NCBI GenBank assembly: GCA_002162915.1
Contig: MABB01000086.1
Span: 1-8,149 of the forward strand
Length of the DNA stretch: 8,149 bases
Source: Rhodospirillales bacterium 47_12_T64
Lineage (GTDB): Bacteria > Pseudomonadota > Alphaproteobacteria > Kiloniellales > Kiloniellaceae
Reading direction: 5' to 3'
Shown: piece after piece, positions 1 to 5,417 of the stretch
Layout: each line of letters starts with the position of its first letter
Numbering within the stretch: position 1 is the stretch's first letter
Program-made: the position numbers and the translations under genes
Notes under the pieces: generated by a model
What the model saw: only the letters and a program-made list of their open reading frames with translations
What the model was told of the DNA's origin: nothing
The model's database searches: none

Positions 1-1158
1 GGAATAGCCTTTGATTTCCTCAAGCCAGTTCGGATGCAGTTCGCTGCCGAAATAGGTATCGAGGAATTCTTTGCGTTCCACACCGGACTTTTCAGCAAGG
101 CGAAGAAGTTTACCTTCCTGAGACATCAGGTTTTTGTTGAGGCCGTAAAGTTGATCCATCAACTGTTCGAGGCGGTTGGAGTTAAAGTGAACCCCTTCCA
201 TCAGCTCGATCATTTCATGCTTCATCTTGCCGTATTTTTTCTCGACAGTATCCGCAACCTTTTCACCAGCGAGCAACGATGTCAGGCGCTTTTCCTGAAT
301 CTTGTTCATTTTCTGCTGATGGTCGGCGATGTTCTCGAGCATTTCAAGAACCTGCGGCAGAAGAGCTTCTTCCATGGCAGCAAGAGACATATTATTCTCT
401 TCACCATCGTCGTCGTCTTCATCGTCAGTCTTGGCAGCTTCGCCTTCCTTGCCGTCTTCGCCTTCAGGCGGAGCAGGCTTGTCGTCATTATCATCATCGT
501 CGGCAACTTTTTCACCGGGTTGAGAGACGAGTTCGTCATCAACATCAGCTTTGTCACCAGCACCAGATTCTTCAAAAGCAATATCGTCATCGTTCGGGCC
601 GCTACCGTATGTAGCATCCAGATCGATAATATCCCTGAGAAGCAAGTTACCTTCGATGAGGCCTTCACGCCAATGCAAGAGCGAACGAATGGTCAGCGGA
701 CTCTCACAGATCCCGCCGATCATTTTATCGCGGCCTGCCTCAATACGCTTGGCAATCGCAATTTCGCCTTCACGAGAAAGAAGTTCAACCGTGCCCATCT
801 CGCGAAGATACATGCGAACAGGATCATCGGTACGACCGACTTCCTCTTCCTTGACATTGCCAACAACGGCCTCGTCAGGTTTTGCTTCTTCGTCGACGGC
901 TTCGTCAGACTCTTCATTCTCGACGACATTAATGCCCATCTCGGAGAGAAGGGCCATAATATCTTCAATTTGCTCAGAAGACATCTCATCGGACGGCAAA
1001 ACCTTGTTGAGCTCGTCATAAGTGACATAGCCAACTTCTTTTGCCTTCGCGATCATCTTCTTGACGGTCGCCGATGTAACATCCATCAACGGAGCGTCTG
1101 AAGTCTCTTCCCGAGTTTCCGTGCTTTTTTCAGCGTTTTCGGTCGCCTTGGTTGCCAT
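1..1158 (-). CDS. rpoD: RNA polymerase primary sigma factor (sigma-70), N-terminal part
   Basis: Encodes the N-terminal 386 residues of the housekeeping sigma factor, which directs core RNA polymerase to most promoters. The gene runs off the left edge, so the promoter-recognising regions 2 to 4 are not in view. Residues about 25-80 match sigma region 1.1, with a KEVGYVTYDELNKVLP stretch typical of the family. Residues 111-142 are region 1.2 (DDPVRMYLREMGTVELLSRE and following). Residues about 143-380 are the non-conserved region, which holds a very acidic low-complexity stretch at about 186-256. The ATG at 1156-1158 starts a protein beginning MATKATENAE and has AAGG four bases upstream. The gene lies 76 bp downstream of dnaG in the same direction, with no terminator seen between them, so co-transcription is likely. 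The identification rests on regions 1.1 and 1.2 and on the dnaG-rpoD order, and is secure. Confidence 0.97.
   Translation of the reverse strand, partial: MATKATENAEKSTETREETSDAPLMDVTSATVKKMIAKAKEVGYVTYDELNKVLPSDEMSSEQIEDIMALLSEMGINVVENEESDEAVDEEAKPDEAVVGNVKEEEVGRTDDPVRMYLREMGTVELLSREGEIAIAKRIEAGRDKMIGGICESPLTIRSLLHWREGLIEGNLLLRDIIDLDATYGSGPNDDDIAFEESGAGDKADVDDELVSQPGEKVADDDDNDDKPAPPEGEDGKEGEAAKTDDEDDDDGEENNMSLAAMEEALLPQVLEMLENIADHQQKMNKIQEKRLTSLLAGEKVADTVEKKYGKMKHEMIELMEGVHFNSNRLEQLMDQLYGLNKNLMSQEGKLLRLAEKSGVERKEFLDTYFGSELHPNWLEEIKGYS
390..605 (-). other. Acidic low-complexity stretch in the sigma factor non-conserved region
   Basis: Residues about 186-256 of the sigma factor are dominated by Asp and Glu, with runs such as ADDDDNDD and DDEDDDDGEE and a few Gly, Pro and Ala. 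The DNA has local GAY-triplet repeats (near 407-429 and 480-506). Acidic insertions in this region are known in alphaproteobacterial primary sigma factors, so this is a variable-length segment and not a separate domain. Confidence 0.75.
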
Positions 1159-1234
1159 ATAACCTTGTACCCCAAATGCAATTCAGCACGCCAACCGATT
1201 CGATCAATGGTCAACGTGCCCTCTTCACTAACGC

Positions 1235-3235
1235 TCAATGACTATCTTCGAAAGCATCCGGATCGTAACTATCAAGATCGATAGAAACTCCTGATGCTTC
1301 CTGCCGGAGTTGCTTGTGCGCCTCCAACTGAGTCAATCCCGTTTCGTCCATATTCGCCGCAAATTCACGACTTTGAACTCCCTTATCCTGCTCTGCCTGT
1401 TTTTCACGGAACATAGCCGCAATATGCGTCACGCCATGCTCAGCAGCAGTGCTGTCTGTAGCTGGTCTCGCAAATTTACCGTGATCCAAAACAGCGGGGC
1501 TCAAGAGTTCATCCAATAATCGAGAATATCCCTTATCGCACAGTTGGCATTTAAGTACCTCTCTGTCAAGATCTGGGTCACGTACAATCGTATCAACAAG
1601 TTCCTCCAATACCCCGTTAAAATCCTTGCTTGGAAGTCGCAAAGTCGCCAGATCCTCTAGTTGTTTGGCCAAAACATTGGGGTGATTTATCAATGTTGCC
1701 AATAAAACTTGTTCCTGACGACGCGCTAATAATCGTGGCGATAAATTTGGTCTGGGTATCCTCGGGTCGAGATCGAACGAATCCTTCTCGCCTCTTTTAC
1801 GATTGCGATTCTGTTTATTGCCCTGCTTATTATAGGGCCTGTTGTACCCTTGATAAGATTGTTTTTGCCCCGAACCAGAATTGTACCCAGAATTGTAACC
1901 AGAATTTTGGCCAAAGCTTTGATTGCTGTTCATCCCAGCCGAACCATTCCCGGTCAGGCCATCAAAGCGGCGAAACATATCTTTCTGATATTCAAACTTG
2001 AGATCTTTATCCGTGATGGCAGCAACCTGCTTACGGAGATCAGCTTTCAGTGCGGCCCGTCGTTCAGGGGTTTCAATATCGAAACCTTCAATGGTCTTCT
2101 TCCACAACATTTCAGAAAGCGGCTTCGCCTGATGAAGGAACTCCCGCATCATTGACGAGCCTTGTGTCTGAATCAAACTATCAGGGTCCTCGCCCTCGGG
2201 AAGGGTCGCGAACTTAATCGACTTGCCGGGCTGAATAATCGGAAGCGCCCGGTCAACAACCCTGTAAGCCGCACGAATACCTGCAGTATCCCCATCCAGG
2301 CAAAGAGTTGGCTCCGGCACCATCCGCCAAAGCTCCTGAATTTGCTCCTCGGTAACGGCCGTCCCCAATGGGGCAACGGCTGCGGGAAACCCGGCTTGCG
2401 AGAGGGCTATAACATCCATATAACCCTCGGTCACAATGACCTCGCCCATGTCATGGGCTGCCTGCCTTGCATAGGCAAGGTTGTACAGAACCCTCCCCTT
2501 GTGAAAGAGAATGGTCTCCGGTGAATTCAAGTATTTCGCCTTGCTGTCACCAAGTGCGCGCCCGCCAAAAGCAATAATGCGCCCGCGTCGGTCCGTAATG
2601 GGAAACATCAGACGTTGATTGAAATACTCCCAGAACTCATCCCGCTTTGACCCGTCCGAGCGGCCATTATCTTCATTGTGCTTGATCACCCCGACGTCAA
2701 CCAGCTGCTGATCATCAATACCCCGGGCGTTCATTGCCTTGCGCAACAATCCCCGTTGGTTCGGTGCAAGACCAAGGCGAAAACGACTGACGGTTTCAGC
2801 CCGCAACCCTCTTCGGTTTACATATTCGCGCGCCTCTTTCCCTGCATCACCGGCCAGTTGTTCCTCAAACCAGCGCGCGACTTCCTCCGTGACATCATAA
2901 AGACTGGCACGCTTTTTGGATTTCTCGGCCTCTTCTTTACTGGCCTTTGGAACCTGAAGCCCTGCCTGATCGGCAAGACGCTCAACTGATTCGGGAAAAG
3001 ACAGACCTTCGGTTTCTGTGACAAAGGTGATGACATCACCGTGGGCACCACAGCCAAAGCAGTGATAGAATCCCTTATCGTCATTAACGGTGAAAGACGG
3101 GCTCTTCTCGTTATGGAACGGACAGAGGCCGCTAAACTCGCGACCACGCTTGATCAACTTTACCTTGCGGCCAACCACACCTGAAACGGGCACGCGCGCG
3201 CGCAGCTCATCCAAAAATTCCGGTGTAAATGACAT
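1235..3235 (-). CDS. dnaG: DNA primase
   Basis: Synthesises RNA primers for chromosomal replication, working with the DnaB helicase at the fork. With the ATG start the protein has 666 residues. The N-terminal zinc-binding domain shows C38, H41, C59 and C62 (CPFH, then CFGC). The catalytic core follows, with FGGRALGD and KYLNSPET. In the TOPRIM fold E270 (VTEGYMD) and D314/D316 (LDGDTAG) are the metal-binding acidic residues, equivalent to E265, D309 and D311 of E. coli. Residues about 430-485 form a Q/N/G/S/Y-rich then basic linker, and about 495-666 is the C-terminal helicase-interaction region, which is poorly conserved between bacteria. The ATG is chosen because family members begin at the equivalent of MSFTPEFLDELRARVP. 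An in-frame TTG at 3251-3253 would add six residues and has a better-placed AGGGA. The gene follows a terminator, so it probably has its own promoter, and rpoD is downstream. Confidence 0.97.
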   Translation of the reverse strand: MSFTPEFLDELRARVPVSGVVGRKVKLIKRGREFSGLCPFHNEKSPSFTVNDDKGFYHCFGCGAHGDVITFVTETEGLSFPESVERLADQAGLQVPKASKEEAEKSKKRASLYDVTEEVARWFEEQLAGDAGKEAREYVNRRGLRAETVSRFRLGLAPNQRGLLRKAMNARGIDDQQLVDVGVIKHNEDNGRSDGSKRDEFWEYFNQRLMFPITDRRGRIIAFGGRALGDSKAKYLNSPETILFHKGRVLYNLAYARQAAHDMGEVIVTEGYMDVIALSQAGFPAAVAPLGTAVTEEQIQELWRMVPEPTLCLDGDTAGIRAAYRVVDRALPIIQPGKSIKFATLPEGEDPDSLIQTQGSSMMREFLHQAKPLSEMLWKKTIEGFDIETPERRAALKADLRKQVAAITDKDLKFEYQKDMFRRFDGLTGNGSAGMNSNQSFGQNSGYNSGYNSGSGQKQSYQGYNRPYNKQGNKQNRNRKRGEKDSFDLDPRIPRPNLSPRLLARRQEQVLLATLINHPNVLAKQLEDLATLRLPSKDFNGVLEELVDTIVRDPDLDREVLKCQLCDKGYSRLLDELLSPAVLDHGKFARPATDSTAAEHGVTHIAAMFREKQAEQDKGVQSREFAANMDETGLTQLEAHKQLRQEASGVSIDLDSYDPDAFEDSH
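1781..1948 (-). other. Low-complexity Q/N/G/S/Y-rich linker inside dnaG
   Basis: Residues about 430-485 of the primase, between the catalytic core and the C-terminal helicase-binding region. The first part is rich in Gly, Asn, Ser, Gln and Tyr, with the repeated unit NSGY. The second part is basic (GNKQNRNRKRG). Codons such as AAT, AGG, AGA and ATA, uncommon in the rest of the gene, are frequent here and just downstream. A flexible linker at this point is expected in DnaG, but its composition is distinctive. Confidence 0.8.
1875..1908. repeat. 12-nt tandem repeat within dnaG, about 2.8 copies
   Basis: Plus-strand units CCAGAATTGTAC (1875-1886), CCAGAATTGTAA (1887-1898) and CCAGAATTTT (1899-1908) repeat with a 12-nt period. 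On the coding strand they give the NSGYNSGYNSG stretch. The period is a multiple of three, so gain or loss of a unit would keep the frame and only change linker length. Confidence 0.85.
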
Positions 3236-3281
3236 TGAAAGGCGTGTTCCCAACCCGCAGTCCCTAAATCTTGAGTATCAG

Positions 3282-3290
3282 TTTATCACA
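3282..3290 (-). promoter_or_regulatory. Weak candidate extended -10 element for dnaG
   Basis: The terminator upstream implies a separate dnaG promoter somewhere in 3236-3352. The best match I see on the minus strand is TGTGATAAA, a TG-extended -10 with four of six consensus bases, about 47 bases before the dnaG ATG. No good -35 lies 16-18 bases upstream of it. This is a tentative placement. Confidence 0.2.
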
Positions 3291-3352
3291 GCATCGAATA
3301 AGGCTCTAGACTTACACGCACAGAATAAGAATTTGATTGATTATTATTGAGT

Positions 3353-3392
3353 AGAAAAGAAAACAGAACCCAATGGTTTCCCAAGGGTTCTG
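3353..3392 (-). terminator. Rho-independent terminator of the yqeY gene
   Basis: On the minus strand a 29-nt hairpin (3364-3392) starts 25 bases after the yqeY stop codon. It has an 8-bp stem CAGAACCC/GGGTTCTG, a small T versus TT internal loop, three more pairs (TGG/CCA) and a GAAA tetraloop. The tract TTTTCTTTTC follows at once. Stem, stable loop and U-rich tail fit an intrinsic terminator for leftward transcription. It separates the YqeY-domain gene from dnaG. On the plus strand the stem is followed only by CTTTTAAA, so bidirectional action is possible but weaker. Confidence 0.88.
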
Positions 3393-3417
3393 CTTTTAAA
3401 CGGTAGAATGGTTTATC

Positions 3418-3870
3418 TTAAACCAGTTGTTTTTTGACAACAGCACTCGCTTTACCGAAATCCATCTTACCAGCGTACGTACTTTTCAGCGCACCCATGA
3501 CTTTTCCCATATCTTTAATGGAATCAGCCCCAAGCTCAGCAATAAGATCGATGACAACCTGCTCAACCTCTTCAGCAGACATCTGCTTGGGAAGGAAGAC
3601 TTCGATTACTCCGATCTCGCTTTGCTCGCGCTCAGCCAGTTCCGTACGACCAGCTTTTTCGTACATTTCAATAGAATCTCTTCTTTGGCGAATCATCTTC
3701 TGGAGCATTTCCAGAAGATCCTCTTCACCGATAGGATCACGTCCCTCGCCACGCGCCGCGATATCGCGGTCTTTCATCGCAGCTAAAATAAGTCTAAGCG
3801 TTGAAATCGCTAACTTATCTTTGTTGCGCATTGCGTCTTTGAGAGCGTCATTCAAGCTGTTGCGTAGCAT
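3418..3870 (-). CDS. GatB/YqeY domain-containing protein
   Basis: A 150-residue protein of the GatB/YqeY family, the usual length for stand-alone YqeY proteins. The domain resembles the C-terminal tRNA-binding tail of GatB, the amidotransferase subunit that acts on Glu-tRNA(Gln) and Asp-tRNA(Asn). The role of the stand-alone protein is not firmly established, and an RNA or tRNA-related function is an inference from the family. Supporting motifs are STLRLILAAMKDRDIAAR (residues 23-40), a helical segment with MIRQRRDSIEMYEKAGR (59-75), VFLPKQMSAEEV (91-102) and IKDMGKVMGALK (118-129). The frame is open a further 43 codons upstream, but that stretch is not family-like. The ATG at 3868-3870 gives the family N-terminus and has GGGG about seven bases upstream. 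The gene diverges from carA and ends in its own terminator before dnaG. Confidence 0.95.
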   Translation of the reverse strand: MLRNSLNDALKDAMRNKDKLAISTLRLILAAMKDRDIAARGEGRDPIGEEDLLEMLQKMIRQRRDSIEMYEKAGRTELAEREQSEIGVIEVFLPKQMSAEEVEQVVIDLIAELGADSIKDMGKVMGALKSTYAGKMDFGKASAVVKKQLV

Positions 3871-3901
3871 TTTTTGCCCCGAACATGTTGGAAAGGATGA
3901 G

Positions 3902-3948
3902 AACCTACTCCATAAAAAAGAAAATGGCAAATACTCATAATCACTATA
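3902..3948 (-). promoter_or_regulatory. Candidate promoter region for the YqeY-domain gene
   Basis: The 204-bp AT-rich region between the divergent genes must hold the leftward promoter. Two weak candidates are visible on the minus strand. One is TTGCCA (3925-3930) with a 17-bp spacer to TAGGTT (3902-3907), which has a good -35 and a poor -10. The other is TATAGT (3943-3948), a good -10 without a convincing -35. I cannot choose between them from sequence alone. Confidence 0.25.
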
Positions 3949-3989
3949 ACTTATTGTTATTAAACGATATTTTCTTTTTTGTGTTTTTC

Positions 3990-4018
3990 TTGACCTCAAA
4001 GGGACTTATGCTTATACA
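3990..4018 (+). promoter_or_regulatory. Sigma-70 promoter of carA
   Basis: TTGACC (3990-3995) and TATACA (4013-4018) are separated by exactly 17 bp. Each matches five of the six consensus bases. A/T-rich sequence with T tracts lies just upstream and could act as an UP element. Transcription would start near 4025, giving a 5' leader of about 50 bases before the carA ATG. This is the best-formed promoter in the window. Confidence 0.75.
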
Positions 4019-4038
4019 AAGGCCTCAGCTAATAAATC

Positions 4039-4056
4039 GCTGACGCTTTCGTCTGC
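4039..4056 (+). promoter_or_regulatory. Small hairpin in the carA leader next to the ribosome binding site
   Basis: GACG (4042-4045) and CGTC (4050-4053) can pair around a CTTT loop. A T-T mismatch and two further GC pairs extend the stem to 4039-4056. The carA Shine-Dalgarno AAAGGA (4059-4064) begins only two bases later, ten bases before the ATG. The structure is short and could be chance, but its position would let it affect translation initiation. Confidence 0.3.
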
Positions 4057-4074
4057 CTAAAGGACGCCCCATCC

Positions 4075-5289
4075 ATGAGTACTATGAAATCGAATGAAAC
4101 CCGTGTCGCACAGACAGGGGCTATTGATTCCGCCTGCAAACAACCTGCAGGAGCTACCGCCGTTTTGGTTCTGGCAAGTGGCCAGGTATTTTGGGGGAGA
4201 GGTCTTGGAGCTGAAGGAGAAGCCGTCGCTGAAGTCTGTTTCAATACTTCAATGACTGGCTACCAGGAAATTCTGACCGATCCATCCTACGCTGGCCAAA
4301 TCATCACCTTTACCTTTCCACACATTGGAAATGTTGGCACCAATGAAGAAGACATCGAGACGATTACACCATCATCTCGCGGTGCCATTTTCCGAATGGA
4401 TATCACTCAACCGTCCAACTGGCGCGCAACACGCGATTTGGATGCATGGCTAAAATCACATGATTTGAGTGCGATTTCAGGCATTGATACTCGCACCCTA
4501 ACACGTTTGATCCGCGACAATGGCGCGCCTCATGGCTGCATAGCCTATCACGCGGATGGAAAGTTTGATCTCGAGGCGCTTCGTGAGAAAGCAGCAACTT
4601 GGCCCGGCCTTAGTGGTATGGATCTGGCCAAAGATGTTACCTGCGCGCAGACATCAGATTGGAATGAAAAACGTTGGGATCTATCTGATGGATACCAAGA
4701 GCTTTCAGACCCCGATTTTCATGTGGTTGCGGTTGATTTCGGTGCTAAAAGAAACATCCTTCGTTCTCTTGCCTCTCAGGGCTGCAAGGTAACAGTGGTT
4801 CCAGCCAAGGCAACTGCCGATGAAATTCTTGCGCACAATCCAGATGGCGTTTTTCTCTCGAACGGCCCCGGCGACCCTGCAGCTACGGGCGAATATGCAA
4901 TCCCGATGGTAAAAGATTTGTTGGCTCGGGAAGATCTTCCGATTTTTGGTATTTGCCTTGGCCACCAAATTCTGGCCTTGGCGCTTGGTGCTGATACCAA
5001 GAAAATGCACCTCGGACATCGCGGCGCAAACCACCCGGTTAAAGACTTCACGACCAACAAGGTCGAAATCACCAGCCAGAACCACGGTTTTATGGTGGAT
5101 AAAGAGAGCTTGCCGGAAAACGTTGAAGAGACACATATCTCTCTCTTCGACGAAACCAATCAGGGTATTCGCCTTAAAGGGCGGCCAGTCTTCTCGGTTC
5201 AGTACCACCCTGAAGCCTCTCCCGGACCTCAGGATAGCCAATATCTTTTCAAGCGGTTCCGTGATCTCATGGTTGAGCGCCGAAAGTAA
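4075..5289 (+). CDS. carA: Carbamoyl-phosphate synthase small subunit (glutamine amidotransferase)
   Basis: Hydrolyses glutamine and passes ammonia through a tunnel to CarB, which makes carbamoyl phosphate for pyrimidine and arginine synthesis in the cytoplasm. The protein has 404 residues. Residues about 27-175 are the CarA-specific N-terminal domain, with the conserved NTSMTGYQEILTDPSY (57-72) and GIDTRTLTR (136-144). Residues about 216-400 are a class I glutamine amidotransferase domain with VDFGAKRNILR (220-230), SNGPGDP (262-268), the nucleophile C294 in FGICLGHQ, SQNHGF (334-339) and the triad partners H378 and E380 in YHPEASPGP. All catalytic residues are present. About 25 residues precede the point where E. 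coli CarA aligns. The ATG at 4075 has AAAGGA ten bases upstream, and another ATG three codons on is possible. A strong promoter lies upstream and carB follows after 128 bp. Confidence 0.98.
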   Translation: MSTMKSNETRVAQTGAIDSACKQPAGATAVLVLASGQVFWGRGLGAEGEAVAEVCFNTSMTGYQEILTDPSYAGQIITFTFPHIGNVGTNEEDIETITPSSRGAIFRMDITQPSNWRATRDLDAWLKSHDLSAISGIDTRTLTRLIRDNGAPHGCIAYHADGKFDLEALREKAATWPGLSGMDLAKDVTCAQTSDWNEKRWDLSDGYQELSDPDFHVVAVDFGAKRNILRSLASQGCKVTVVPAKATADEILAHNPDGVFLSNGPGDPAATGEYAIPMVKDLLAREDLPIFGICLGHQILALALGADTKKMHLGHRGANHPVKDFTTNKVEITSQNHGFMVDKESLPENVEETHISLFDETNQGIRLKGRPVFSVQYHPEASPGPQDSQYLFKRFRDLMVERRK

Positions 5290-5305
5290 TTACTTGGTAA
5301 TTTAT

Positions 5306-5338
5306 AGTGGCGGCGCTGATAAAAAAGCGGCCGCCACT
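5306..5338 (+). other. GC-rich hairpin in the carA-carB spacer
   Basis: AGTGGCGGC (5306-5314) is perfectly complementary to GCCGCCACT (5330-5338). Two more GC pairs (5315-5316 with 5327-5328, one G bulged) close a loop TGATAAAAAA. It begins 17 bases after the carA stop. Only GCTTTAA follows, so the U-tract expected of an efficient intrinsic terminator is nearly absent. It could be a partial terminator or attenuator, an mRNA-stabilising or processing element, or simply a structured spacer. The stem itself is clear and the function is unknown. Confidence 0.6.
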
Positions 5339-5417
5339 GCTTTAACAGACAGCTGAACAGCTTAAAGGCCATACAGGCCCGACAAAGCAAACAGACAAAA
5401 GATGAGCAAAGCAGACC

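Noticed and set aside
34..1101. Plus-strand open frame of 355 codons opposite rpoD
   Set aside because: It lies wholly antisense to a clearly conserved sigma factor. Its Phe/Ile/Val-rich runs mirror the acidic and Lys-rich codons of rpoD, and it has no recognisable domain or ribosome binding site. Codon bias in rpoD explains the lack of stops.
1204..1214. Possible rpoD promoter with TTGACC (1209-1214, minus strand) in the dnaG-rpoD gap
   Set aside because: At 16-18 bp spacing there is no acceptable -10, so I treat rpoD as read from dnaG unless mapping shows otherwise.
3871..3999. N-terminal extension of the YqeY-domain frame by 43 codons
   Set aside because: The extension has no family similarity, covers the AT-rich promoter region, and the ATG at 3870 gives the normal length and N-terminus.
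4705..5241. Minus-strand open frame of 178 codons inside carA
   Set aside because: It is antisense to the amidotransferase domain with intact catalytic motifs, and shows no family features of its own.
5288..5302. Inverted repeat AATTAC-TTG-GTAATT overlapping the carA stop
   Set aside because: The stem is six AT-rich pairs with a three-base loop and no T tract, too weak to call a terminator or regulatory site.
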